Shown here piece by piece: positions 11,637 to 22,934 of a DNA stretch of 64,000 nt (positions are counted from its first letter, which is position 1; every line of letters starts with the position of its first letter). The notes under the pieces are model-generated. The model was not told where the DNA came from and searched no databases. It saw only the letters and a program-made list of their open reading frames with translations. The position numbers and the translations under genes were made by a program. The DNA is taken from NCBI RefSeq assembly GCF_003473485.1, contig NC_053046.1, positions 15,138,001 to 15,202,000 of the forward strand, read 5' to 3'. The DNA is from Medicago truncatula (taxonomy: Eukaryota; Streptophyta; Magnoliopsida; Fabales; Fabaceae).

Positions 11637-14188
11637 TTATGTTATGTTGTTGTATTATTATTATGAAATGATGACTATGTTGTTATTGTTATATTATTAT
11701 AAGAAGATGTTTATGTTATGATGTATATAATTATTATTACTATTAAGTGATGATTATATTGTGTAGTTTAAGTTATTAGTGATGATGATTACATGATGTT
11801 ATCTATGAGTTGTTAAATGTACTTGATGATGTTTATGTTAAGTTGATAAGTTGTCTTTTATTCATGAAATGATAATGAGATGTTTGATGAATAATTATTA
11901 TTATGAATTAATGATGTTGTTATGTTGTATATGAATTAATTAAGATGCTGTTATGTTATATATGAACTATGAGTATGATGTGATGATCTATGTTGTTATG
12001 ATTTGGTTAATACGTGTTATATGATTATGTTATAATGTGGTGAATATGAAGTAAATGATAATTAGAAGTTGGTTGGATTATTAAAGAAGTATTATTACTA
12101 ATAGATGAAGTTACTTGTGTTGTTAAATATAATTATTGAATTATATGCTTGATATTATTGTTTTGTGAAATCTCACCCCTTCTGCTTGAAAATGTTGCTC
12201 TTCGTATGAGTAACTTGCAGGTATTACTGATTAGTAGGAGTGGTGGCTCAAGTGTCTTAGGTGCTCTGATATGTAATGGGAATTTTATTGTTGTCTTTCT
12301 ATTCCTTACGTATTGTTTTAAGAAGAATTATGACTTTGGTTTTAGATTGGATTATATGAGAAATTTATGAAGAGGCCTTCGTGCCAAAGACTGTTTTGAT
12401 TATTGAATAATTTCCGCTGCGAAGTATTAAAGACTTTTTAGTTATTGAATTTTAAAGGATAAATAGTTATTTACCCAGTTTATGATTTTAAGAAAAGAAT
12501 GTGACATTCCGTTTAGGTGAATTACTCTGATTAAATAAATGAAATTTTCACGTTGGGAAAACGGGGTGTTACAATACTCATCGTGAGTTAACTCACGCAG
12601 GAAATACCTAACGTGACTTAAGTCACGCGGGAGTACTTTCGTCAATTCAGTTGGGAGTGAGCGTTTTTTGTTGGGAGAAGAGCAATTTTCATGCATGAGC
12701 CTATCATGGGATGCAGATCTTGTAGCTGCTTTGCCAACTTAACTTTCAGTAAGTTTATAGTAATCTTTTAAAGTATAGAAAATGTTAATTAAAAGACTCA
12801 AACATTATCCATAAATTACCAAAAATGCTACGGCGTACGCCATGATCAAGATTGAATCTCGGCTCCCCTGTTTATGTTTGTGAGTTTTTCATTGATCATT
12901 ATCATTTCACTTATCTACCAAAAAAAATAAAAAGACTCACACGTATGAAAACCAAGTACTATTAAACATTTTTGCGTCCTTAGTGTATAGTGTTTGTATG
13001 AAAAGTGAGAACCAAGTACTATTAAATAGTGTATTAGAAATAGGAAAATTGTTTTATTAATTTACTAAAAAGAGTTTCGTTTTATTTTATAAAATATCCT
13101 AAAATAAATGTAATATTAAAAAAATTGTAACAATACAGTTCTCAAGATAAAAGGTAGAAGTAATCCAAAATTCGATCAATAGATAATTATAATATGGTCA
13201 ATAATTGTTCAATCCAAATTTCAAAATCAAGTTCTCTGAACAATTCACCCAATTCTATAACTTTCATAAGGATATATCAACATAGTTTAGACTCCAAAAC
13301 CGTGAAAAGTACAATGCACCACAAATGTTTGATAATCTGCAACGTTCTTTCCATGCACTTGACGTGCAAATTGGTTTTTGGACATGATGGAGCACACATC
13401 TTGCAACTCGTTTTGCAATCATTTATAAGTGCAGGTTTTCTCACTTGTAAAAGAAATGTTTGCCCATTTTGAGACCTAGGTACTTGAAGGATGGCATAGG
13501 TGTGAGAGTTTTTCACTATGATGCTTGAGAAAACCTTCTTAAATTCTGTATTGTACAACCCGGTTCCTTTGGAACAATTACAATCTGTATTCTCTAAGCC
13601 TCAGCAAGCTCACAAATTATTTTGCAAAGTCACACAAGACTTTACAGCTTTCTACTCAACTTACACTTTAATACCCTTAAAGCTAGATTAAATTTTCTCT
13701 TTACAATTGATTTGAAAGTTTGAATGAATTTGGACAACGAGAAGAAGAGGAAAATATTATTTTTATAAAGATAAGAAAATAGTGATTCACACTCTTTAAG
13801 ATTTTAGAAATCTTGAGAGTTGATTTGTGATATCAAATTTGCTATGAAGCTTTAAATACTTTTAATAAGTTGTTTAAGTATGCTTGTAAGATGTGTGCTT
13901 CAATGCAATGTATTCCTCTCCTTTATAGAGTTTATTGACCTCTTGTAGTTGTTAGGACGTGTTCAATGGCCTTGTGCCACATGTCTTGGGACTTAGCAAT
14001 TTTTACTTAAAGTTTTGAATAACATTCTGAACTTCAAAATGTTTCTGTGTTCGTCAGAATACTTCAGAATGTTGTTGTGTTCATATGGATGAATGTCAAA
14101 TGAGCTTATGGGTTCATCCTATGAATTTCAGATGAATTTATGGGTTTGTCCATGAATATTGTTCATCGTACATACTTCAGAATGTTTC

Positions 14189-14466
14189 TGGGCAAAAGTC
14201 TTTGCAGATTTGTTCGAAGTCCATTAATCCTTTAACTATCATGGTTTATCATCTTTAAAATTAATTAGGGATTTTGCCTCAACAAGAGTTTCACCCTCTC
14301 CATCCCCAATAAAGCTCCAAGGAGTAGTGGGCAAAAGCCTTTGCAGATTTGTTCGAAGTCCATTGATCCTTTAACTATCATGGTTTATTATCTTTAAAAT
14401 TAATTTGGGATTTTGCCTCAACAAGAATTCCACCCCCTCCATCCCCAATGAAGCTCCAAGGAGTAG
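14189..14466. repeat. 139-bp tandem duplication
   Basis: A unit that begins TGGGCAAAAG and ends GCTCCAAGGAGTAG starts at 14189 and again at 14328 with only a handful of mismatches, indicating a recent simple duplication of non-coding sequence. Confidence 0.9.
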
Positions 14467-14760
14467 GAACAATAATTAAAGATTCAATGACTTCATCCAT
14501 CCTATTTTTTTCTAACCCTTTCCCATATCTCATGCGCTTGATGTGTGAATTGATCGGTGCTCTATTTTCTCTCTAATAATACCTCCTAATATTGATGAGC
14601 CATGTAGAAAGAAAAAAAAAGTTTTTCTATCATGTGCAAATTTGTACATGTTAAAAAGTTCAAAATATTAAATTTGTATTGAAATTTGTGCATGTTATAT
14701 TAAATATATAATTTTTTAATAAATAATTGTTGTTTTTCAATGAAATGATACTATTTTTAG

Positions 14761-14895
14761 TTTTTTTTTGTCTAGTAGCTTAGTGGTTAGAGCTCACACA
14801 TTTTAATGTGGAGAAGTGAGTTTTTGGGGTTCGAACTCCAGCCCATGCATATAATATGTATTATTCCTACTAAGTGAGCTTCTCACGAGAATTAC
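14761..14895 (-). mobile_element. SINE copy, tRNA-derived
   Basis: On the minus strand it carries a B box (GAGTTCGAACCCC), a 3' part ending CCACTAAGCTACTAGAC and a terminal A run, matching the layout of the plus-strand copy at 15065-15203. Flanking TTTTTAG (14754-14760 and 14896-14902) may be its target duplication, though it is low in complexity. Confidence 0.75.
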
Positions 14896-15064
14896 TTTTT
14901 AGTTTCTTTAACATGTGCAATATTGCATATGTTAGACAAACCCAAGAAAAAATAACCATCACACAAGATACTAAAGTTGAAGGAAAAAGTTATAGATTTT
15001 TTATTGAATGGAATTTTATTATCTTTTTGTTGATGAGTTTTTAGCATAATAAAGCTTAAAACCA

Positions 15065-15203
15065 TCCCCGTGAGCTTAGCTCAGTTGATAGGAATATTGC
15101 ATATTATATGCAGGGGTCGGGGTTCGAACCTCGGACACCCCACTTCTCCACAATTAAATTGTGTGAGCTCTAGCCACTAGACTACTTGACAAAAAAAAAA
15201 AAA
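15065..15203 (+). mobile_element. SINE, tRNA-derived, with 10-bp target duplication
   Basis: A 139-bp element with A box (TTAGCTCAGTTGATAGG), B box (GGGGTTCGAACCTC), a 3' segment ending CCACTAGACTACTTGAC and a poly(A) tail. It is bracketed by a perfect 10-bp direct repeat, CTTAAAACCA (15055-15064 and 15204-15213). It is the best-preserved member of a family with further copies at 6152, 14761 and 27793. Confidence 0.9.
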
Positions 15204-16314
15204 CTTAAAACCAATTAGTGTATTCAATTTGCAAGAAGTTGCAATAGAAAACCAAATTTAAATTTTGTATGAAGAAAACAAGTACTCAAGTAATAATGTT
15301 AAAAAAAAATAAAAAATTAACTAAATTTACAAAAGAATTATTGAGGAATTAAAATAACACATCGACTGTATTAGATAAACTCTAAGTGCAATCAAACCTT
15401 CATTTTTTTTTTTAACAGAATAACCTTAATATTTTTCTTCCCTACATATGTACCGAATCCGACTCCTCTAAAATGAACAACTAATTTGAAAACTAAACCA
15501 TTAACAAACAAACCAATAATTAAGATTATTCACTTTAATTATCTCATTTTACTAATTAATCACTTTAGAGGAGCCAAATCAATATTTATAGGTGACCTTA
15601 ACTGATTAGAATACATGTCTAATCGACTCCTTGTATTAAGGTCCAATTAACTGATGGCCAAGGGCCATTATGAGTTCTAAAGAAAATATTCCTCAAAAGT
15701 TGATGAAGAGAGACTTTAATATTAACAATGATGGTTGCACCATACAAGAGAAAGATTTACAAATAAGGTAACACAACAAATTTATAATGCAAAGAACAAA
15801 TGAAAATGCCATCCTAACCACCATCCATTTTCATTCTGTAAACGGTAAAACGTATGTATGATGATTAATATGGAGAATGAGGCAGCAGTTCCCATTTCAT
15901 TGTCAAACTATATACACCCCCCCAACTACTTATCAACCATAGGAAAATAAGAAATACCTACTTTTCTAAGCTTTCTCTTAAGCTTAAAGTACATATCTAT
16001 GTCTCTCTCCATGTGTTGTTGGAAGATGTTTTGTTAAGTATTCTTCTAATCTAACTTCACTTGCTCCATACGTATTCCATATAGAGGATTCCCAATGCTA
16101 TCAAAATTACTTTTATATGGAATAAAAACTCTATCAAGGACATGCAAATTATTCTAAAGTTATTTACTTCACACCCATAGTACAAAAATAAAAAGTGTTT
16201 TCTTGGAAGTTTTATAGGCAACATCTCCTAGGGCTGTAACTGAGTGTGTAATGGAATTAACCATCTAACATTTCAATAGATAAACCGAGAACACGTTAGA
16301 TAGAGCAACCGATC

Positions 16315-18679
16315 ATGCCATTCGGGTTGGTCTCGGCATGGAACAAGCGCCGAAGAAGCAAGTCTCAAGATCATACAGATCCATGTATTTTTTCTTCTTC
16401 TTCTTTTCTTCTTGTGTTTTAACTTCTAAGCATGTTTTTAGTGCTATTTCATTGCACAACCAATTTGTTACATTTCCAAACTTTCCAGGGATTTACAAAC
16501 CTGCACAACTTTGGCAACTTGATGATAAAACGCCACGTCCTACAAAGAAGTTGCATGGATCATCTGTTTACACACTGAGGGAAATGGAAGAGGCAACATG
16601 TTCATTCAGTGAGGAAAATCTGCTTGGAAAAGGAGGATTTGGCAAAGTCTACCGAGGCACTTTGCGATCAGGAGAGGTAATGTGCTCTTGACGTAAGTCT
16701 ATATAGCCCACAAGAGTTCGTCTTGATTTTCAAGATTTACAAAATGGTTCAAATTTTTTGATCTTGATGAAAATAAATAGATACTGATACAATATGTCTC
16801 CCTCTGAAGGTTGTCGCGATCAAGAAAATGGAGCTTCCAGCAATAAAAGAAGCAGAAGGGGAACGTGAATTTCGAGTCGAAGTTGACATTTTGAGCAGAC
16901 TAAGCCACCCAAATCTTGTTTCTTTGATAGGATACTGTGCTGATGGAAAGCATAGATTCTTAGTATATGAATATATGGTTAATGGGAACCTGCAAGATCA
17001 TTTGAATGGTTTGTTACTATCATTTAATAAAAAAAATCCACACCACTATCAAAATTTCTTACAATAAGCATCTATTAATCTAAAACTAATTTTAGGAATT
17101 GGAGAAAGAAACATGGATTGGCCTCGAAGACTACAGGTGGCACTGGGAGCTGCAAAAGGACTTGCTTATCTCCATTCAAGTTCTGATGTTGGAATTCCTA
17201 TTGTTCATAGAGATTTCAAATCGACCAACATTCTCATAGATGCCAACTTTGAAGCAAAGGTATAAATACGGTCCTAGTAACGACTTACTGTAATATTTCC
17301 TTCTAATAATAATATATAAGAACTATAATTAAGTCTTCTTGTAGATATCTGATTTCGGGCTTGCCAAGTTAATGCCAGAAGGACAGGAGACACACGTGAC
17401 TGCCAGAGTCCTCGGCACATTTGGTTACTTTGATCCCGAGTATACATCGGTATGCATCTATGATATATGTCTACACCCTCCCTCCTCCAACATAAAAAAA
17501 CGTCACTTGTGTCAACTTCCAAGTTTCGATGATTCAGATAAAGTTTCTTCTACATTTTTCATGTTATTCAGTCATATGGCAGCTTCATATTTTGAAACAT
17601 TACAGGCACAATATACCTAACTTATATTTTCATGTCATGCATACTGAATTTAGTGAGATAAATCATTTTTTTGAACAAAAGCAATGCAACACCAACTAGT
17701 ACCTATTGTGATTTGGCTAGGCCACCATAAAATAAATTATGAGTAAAATAAGCTAGTAAATCCAACATAAACTCATCCAGTAAAAGTAGGCTTAACTAAT
17801 TTGAAAATGTGGTCTGCATTAAAAACCTGAAGCTGAAATTTTAACCAATTCTAAGTACAGTCTTTAACCTCAATCAAAATCAATGGTTTATAACTCAAAG
17901 TTCTATACTGCAAATTTTAATCTCCTATCTTCTTATTTCTAGTATTGTTGATTTCTACATGAGTATTTTCACACTAATTTATTTCATTTGACAACAGACA
18001 GGGAAACTCACTCTCCAAAGTGATGTTTATGCTTTTGGTGTAGTTCTTCTGGAGCTTTTGACCGGACGTCGAGCTGTAGATCTCAACCAGGGTCCTAATG
18101 ATCAGAACCTTGTACTACAGGTAGGAAATACTCAGACGCACAAATTTACACAAGACATCCACATGGATTTCAAAGAAAAAAAATAGTCTATATGACCATG
18201 AAATTGGCAATTATGATTTTTTTTCATTTCGTTGAAAAATAATTGAACATTACTAGTAATTGGTAATTTTCTGGTGTATCATTCGTAGTCAATTCGTGTT
18301 TATGAGGATAGTCACACAAACAAGTATATCAAGTAAAAAAGGGTATATGTAAGGGAGAGAAGAACAAATCCTAAACTAACAAGTTCAGAACTTTTGGACA
18401 TAAATAGAAGCAAGACTTTAATATGTTTTGCATTATATGCAGGTGAGGCACATACTTAATGACCGCAAGAAGCTTTGTAAGGTGATTGATCCAGAGATGG
18501 CTCGAAGTTCTTACACCATTCAGTCTATAGTCATGTTTGCTAATCTGGCATCAAGATGCGTACGAACTGAAAGTAACGAGCGGCCTTCAATGGCAGATTG
18601 TGTAAAAGAGATCCAAATGATTATCTATACAAATTCAAAAGGCTTGGGAATGGTTATGCATAGCTTGAGACTGATCTAG
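16315..18679 (+). CDS. Receptor-like cytoplasmic kinase, PBL28-like
   Basis: Seven exons with canonical splice sites: 16315-16384, 16489-16676, 16810-17008, 17096-17259, 17345-17449, 17998-18120 and 18443-18679. They give 361 residues. The start was chosen because [18 protein letters not shown] matches the N-terminus I recall for Arabidopsis PBL28 and joins exon 2 in phase 1. A longer frame starting at 16338 is out of register. Kinase landmarks are the P-loop GKGGFGKVY (70-78), VAIK lysine 91, HRD 190-192 (an RD kinase), DFG 210-212 and the DPEY segment 237-240. There is no signal peptide or transmembrane helix, so it should be a cytoplasmic Ser/Thr kinase of RLCK subfamily VII acting below membrane receptors. 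Its receptor is unknown. The gene runs tail-to-tail with the GNAT locus, and a second copy of its last exon lies at 22935. Confidence 0.95.
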
Positions 18680-19540
18680 TGAAATCGCAAGTTTTGACAC
18701 CAGAATTATGGTGATTTCTTGTTGAAAATAAAAAGAGTGAACTCTCTTCAAACGTTTTCCATATATATATACACCAGACAAATGAACATGAGCAAAAGTA
18801 TTTTGCACGATTGTATACAAAACATAACTAATTTGATGATCTTACAAGATGAGGAACTGAGTCCGTTGTGGACAAATCTAAAAGAGTGTTTCCTTTTCTA
18901 TTTTTCAACCTTATCATCACGCTTGGTCTACGTCTAGCCACTCCTCCAGCTACATGAAAGGCGTACCTAAGAGAAAGAGACCGTGACAACTGACAAAAAT
19001 GTGTCATAACCTCCTAAGCATTTTTATTTTCTTTCAACCATGACTGGTACGGTTCAAAAGATCCAATGTGCCATGTTCAAATTTAAAGATTGATATATAA
19101 ACCCTTGATGTATATAAAAATCATTGTTTTGTTTGAATTGAAGAAATCCAGAGCAAATTTTATGTGCATTCATCTTTATATTCATAGGTACTACGAGAAA
19201 GAACGATGTACATAACCTGGTAACTTATGACGAAGTACCAGCTTTACAATCTTTTCATCATTTAGCTATCAACCATACAGTAAATAAAGAATTTAAAAAT
19301 CATTCTTTTGTAATTTACCTGTAACACAAAAAGTCTCTTCCCTACAGATAAAAGAAATATATAAGAATGCCTGAAACCAATCTCCATTCTCCAGTTATCA
19401 AACCCGCCTTGATCATATTTGTTACCATTGCTGAAACAAAACAAAAAACCACAAATGAGTGTAAGATCAAAAAATAACAGATAATGGAAAAATTAATTCA
19501 TCAAAATATTAGGCAACTTTGAACGCATACATGTTGTCTA
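18680..19540. other. Intergenic 3' region shared by the kinase and the oleosin-GNAT locus
   Basis: It holds the 3' regions of two convergent genes. Much of it recurs at about 23179-24087 (for example GAGGAACTGAGTCCGTTGTG here against GAGGAACTAAGTCCATTGTG there), showing that it belongs to the duplicated kinase-GNAT junction. No other gene is supported. Confidence 0.65.
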
Positions 19541-22296
19541 CTACTCATAGTCATCAGAAGAGGGAACATCTGTTTTTGAAGGCATAGTTATGAGAGGAAG
19601 TTTCTTGCACATCAAGTGTTTTCGTCTCTGCAACATCAGCAGGGCTAAAATACTATCTGTTGTAACAATTTTGTAATCAGCTTTTGTATACATGTTAAGT
19701 GGAGCTTCATCAATCATTCTGCAATGCAAGTAAACTTCTCTTGATGAACTCATCCGAGAAATCAGTTCCTCACTTGCCTTTAGAAGATGCCGTCCAATGC
19801 CCCTCCTGAAGGGAATTAAATATCAGAAACACATTTTTAGAAATTTAAAACAGACACTCGTTTTTTTTTTCTTCTTCTTTTGCTTAATGAGAAATTGAGA
19901 AGACATACCATTTGTTTGAAAATGTGAGTTATGGGAATTTCGGGACGAGAATATATTTTCGCTTACTTAAATCTTTAACTTGGATGCTTACAGTTACTAT
20001 TATAGGCCTTTCCATAGCATGCATTGACTCATGGAAATTAGACCATAAGAAAAGGTAAACAAGAGCACAACATTATGTAAATTTAAATCATATTCAAAAC
20101 AATGTTGCAATCGTTATCGCAAGGATCGTAGCAATCTCAATGAGTAGAAATATTTAGTTATATATTACACTATTATTACAATTGGGAAACCATTGATTAT
20201 GAAGAATGTAGCTTAATTATATAAATTGAAGTTTTTCCCAACTCAAATTGCTACTGATGAAAATATTTATCTTGCTGTAAGATCAGGCAAGTTCAAGTTC
20301 CAAAAAGTTAATAATACTGACAAGACTGTCTCCAAAATTCACCCAAGAAATATCCTACTTTATCTAGCTGAAGAGCTGAACTAGTTTCTGAATGTCCAGT
20401 TCACCCGCATCTCCCTGTTTCTATAAACAGCTTATAGCACAAGCTCTTATAAACTGTTTCTATAGCCAAAGATAAAATTAATTTAAACTATTTTCGTATA
20501 AGCTATGAGCTGTTTTCATAAGCTATCTTAGAGAAATGATAAAAATAAGTTGCAAAAAACTTATGAATGATGTCATAAGTTGCTTTCATAAGTTCTCCCA
20601 AACATTCTAATAAAACTTATGTCAGTAGATAAGCTCAAATAAACAAATCCAAACAGGCCTAGTAGTTCTAGCTTTCACCTCTACATGCACTCGGGGTATG
20701 TTTGTGTAAACAACTTAATTTGGCACCTGTGTATAAGCTACTTATAATAGCAATGAGAAAATGTGGTTAAGCTGTTTTCATATAATTTGCAACTTGTGTT
20801 CAAAAACTATCCATGGGAGTTTGTTGAAATCAGCTTACAGACATGTCATAAACTCTCAAAAACACACTAGAAAAAGTTTCAGTTTGTAGGTAAGCTTAAA
20901 TAAGTTATTAATAAACCAATAGAAATGCAGCCTTAATCTTGAATAATGGAGATTAAAAATTCAGCCCCTGGATATGCACATAACCAATGAAATTAGATCC
21001 AGAATATGTATCCCTTGGTCAAATTAGTTCTTATGGTTCTTGACACTTGAGCTAGAACTACTAGGCATTCTGTTTGTCATCATCTCTTCAAAACCCAAAT
21101 ATGCATTCTGTGTGTAAAAAATAACTCTTTCATCATTAAAAAAAAGAAAAAGAACAAAATAATGTACGAAATACAAATTGACCCTGGAGTGTGTGTAATC
21201 ATATGTAGCAACGACACTTTCGATCGTGTGTAAGATGTCCAACACATGTGGTCATATTCAATTTTTTTCATTTTCTTAAATTTACCATATGCGTATAAGT
21301 GTCGTCGTGTATGTGTGGATGCTTGATATTAATAGGACAGTAATAAATAATGTTTACCTTCTAAGAGATTTATCCACGGCCAAGCTATAAATGTAAGGCG
21401 AATCCTTTGGAGGAGTGGGCGAAGCACGAGAAGAATTAACACCATTTTTTATCAAAACAAATCTCAACAGTGCCAGCCAACTGCATTTCTTCACCATCAA
21501 TAATTCCTCTATAAAACCCAATCAGTGTCGCCACATGCGGCATCAACGTCCTTCGTTTAATCAAATATTGTTTCATAAGGAATCTCACAACGTTGATATA
21601 ACATTTCGGGAACAACATCAATTCAGCGAAAGCATCTGCGAGTAAACAGACAATTGGGTCAACTTCGTTGTCTCTCATTACTCGAACTAAAATTGAACCA
21701 GATTTGGTGTTTTGGGAGTAGAGGAAGGATTCGAGGTGTTGCAGGTTGGTGAGTTCGGAGTTTGTGAGGAATCGACGAGTGGTTTTGGTGATGTTGAAGC
21801 AATGATTTTGAGGGACTAAGGAGGAGAGTGAAAGAATTGCTGCCATGGTAATAGAACTGAAGAAAACTTCCATGTTACACCACTCCAACCACCACTCCAC
21901 CATACGCTGTTTTTCCAACTCGAGATGCTCCTGTAGAGTCCCTTGAGCATGGCGTATGTAATTCATGACCCATGAGAACAAGGATAGTGCCGTCAGCCCG
22001 AAAATTGCCGACGTAAAAAAGCTGACGACAGTCAAGCCAGTGACAATGGTAGCCGGAATAAGAACAGGGCTGAAGAGGACGAAAAGTGGGGTTGTTACCA
22101 CCACTCCGGTGAGTGTTCCAAGAAGGTAGAGTCCAGCAAGTGCAAGCAGTATGATGCCTACATGAAGGCCAGTAATTATGGCAAGCACTTGAGAGGTTGA
22201 TGGACTTCTTTTCTCTGAGTCATGAGTAGTAACTCCACCACCCTCATAACGCTGTTGAGAGGTAACACTTGTTGATGACATGCTCAAATTTTTCAT
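19541..22296 (-). CDS. Chimeric oleosin-GNAT gene (possibly truncated)
   Basis: Exon 1 (22296-21358) opens with an oleosin. A Ser/Thr-rich N-terminus is followed by a hydrophobic hairpin of about 70 residues with the exact proline knot PLFVLFSPVLIP (PX5SPX3P), then SWVMNYIR and an amphipathic helix ending ELEKQRMV. The frame then runs into a copy of the neighbouring GNAT first exon from about MEVFFSSITMAAILSLSS, with about 40 residues of its transit region missing. The GNAT part continues through VRVMRDNEVDPIVCLL, VKQYLI-like KQYLIKRR and MQLAGTVEI. One extra base in an A-run, compared with the intact paralogue, ends the frame at 21436 after 286 residues. The exon donor (AGAAG|GTAAAC at 21358) and the last exon (19805-19541) are intact. 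A frame-keeping product would place an acetyltransferase domain on a lipid-droplet anchor. As written, it lacks the acetyl-CoA loop. Confidence 0.8.
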
Positions 22297-22426
22297 TTTT
22301 AAGATTGAATTAAATGTTGAGAAGAGAAGTAGAAGACTTGTGAATTGAAATATGAGAAAGTAGTGAAAAATTGAATGAGTACTGTGTCTGTGTGTGATGA
22401 TGATGAGGTGGGTTGATGGCGTTTTT

Positions 22427-22514
22427 GTTTTTATAGAAGAAAGAAATAAAGTGATGTTATGTTATAACACGTACATATGACATGGTGAGTACGTAGGTTT
22501 GCATGAGGAACGTG
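22427..22514 (-). promoter_or_regulatory. Seed-type promoter motifs upstream of the oleosin-GNAT gene
   Basis: On the minus strand a TATA box (TATAAAAAC, 22435-22427) lies about 130 bases before the start codon. Further upstream are two ACGTG cores (22472-22468 and 22514-22510), resembling ABREs, and an RY element CATGCA (22505-22500) between them. RY plus ABRE combinations are typical of oleosin and other seed-maturation promoters, so the chimera probably inherited an oleosin promoter. Function is inferred from motifs only. Confidence 0.6.
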
Positions 22515-22544
22515 TATCAACTACTTCAAGTAATTACTTGTCTT

Positions 22545-22809
22545 TTACTCATAGTCATCAGAACATGACAAATCTGTTTCTGAAGGCATAGTTGTGAGAG
22601 GAAGTTTCTTGCACATCAAGTGCTTGCGTCTCTGCAACATCAGCAGGACTAAAATACTATTTGTTGTTACAATTTTGTAATCAGCTTTTGTATACATGTT
22701 AAATAGAGCTTCATCAATCATTCTGCAATGCAAGTAAACTTCTCCTGATGAACTCATCCGAGAAATCAGTTCTTCACTCGCCTTTAGAAGATGCCATCCA
22801 ATGCCCCTC
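22545..22809 (-). pseudogene. Orphan third copy of the GNAT last exon
   Basis: A 265-bp segment preceded by the same TTCCCTTCAG acceptor as the other two copies. It has an open frame from the RGIGWHLLKASEELI motif to an identical SDDYE-type end and stop. No first exon lies upstream on this strand; the next sequence on that side is the duplicated kinase exon. It sits just upstream of the oleosin-GNAT promoter. Its frame is intact despite apparent lack of use, which points to recent duplication, or to use as an alternative terminal exon for the GNAT gene starting at 27696. Confidence 0.85.
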
Positions 22810-22934
22810 CTGAAGGGAAACACACTCTTAGAAAATTAGAATCAAACTATATTCAGGTGTGAAACAGACACTCAACATTTAGACATATATGGCACACAGC
22901 AGCAAGAGTTCAATATGTTTCACATTTATAAGCA

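Larger units (their letters stand above)
8901..12573. mobile_element. Solo LTR of a gypsy-type retrotransposon
   Basis: The segment begins TGTAACGCCC and ends GGGGTGTTACA, giving the TG...CA termini of an LTR. It is flanked on both sides by the 5-bp target duplication ATACT (8896-8900 and 12574-12578). The first hundred bases are not repeated near the far end, so this is one LTR rather than a whole element with short LTRs. No protein domain of the family is visible. At 3673 bp it is a very long LTR. It contains GC-rich CTCGCCATGGCGAG-type palindromes (about 9920-10080 and 10228-10262), a repeated GAGCTTTGTCCTCCGCACG phrase near 10950-11010, and internal tandem repeats. The perfect duplication suggests a fairly young insertion. 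The internal region and the second LTR are lost, presumably by LTR-LTR recombination. The family assignment rests on terminal sequence only. Confidence 0.85.
7421..12690. mobile_element. Mutator-like element (MULE) interrupted by a solo LTR
   Basis: The ends are inverted repeats. The left begins GAAAAATGCTCTTCTCCCA and continues with GCTCACTCCCAACT and CGTGAGTTAAGTCACG. The right end, read in reverse, begins GAAAATTGCTCTTCTCCCA and carries GCTCACTCCCAACT and CGTGACTTAAGTCACG at the same spacing. Nine bases on each flank (AAGCATAAG and ATGCATGAG) match at 7 of 9, as expected of an aged 9-bp MULE target duplication. The interior holds a minus-strand MULE transposase remnant and, from 8901, an inserted solo LTR. 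Without the LTR the element would be about 1.6 kb, so it is a deleted, non-autonomous copy. Confidence 0.85.
12700..16314. other. Intergenic region upstream of the kinase gene
   Basis: No gene is supported. Overlapping frames on opposite strands at 13194-13558 match nothing I recognise. The region contains a 139-bp tandem duplication and two SINE copies, listed separately. The last few hundred bases before 16315 must hold the kinase promoter, but I see no decisive TATA box. Confidence 0.5.

Noticed and set aside
12149-12370. Open frame near the end of the solo LTR
   Set aside because: Lies wholly inside the LTR and has no domain.
8901-12573. A complete short-LTR or large-derivative retroelement instead of a solo LTR
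   Set aside because: The first part is not repeated at the far end, so there are not two LTRs here.
13194-13558. Overlapping frames on both strands with several cysteines
   Set aside because: Nothing recognisable; two-strand overlap is typical of chance frames.
15065-15203. A tRNA gene
   Set aside because: The A and B boxes are tRNA-like but there is no cloverleaf; poly(A) and target duplication show a SINE.
16338-16691. Open frame that looks like the kinase first exon
   Set aside because: Its first part is out of frame with the conserved N-terminus. The spliced start at 16315 matches the PBL28 type and the middle of this frame is intron.
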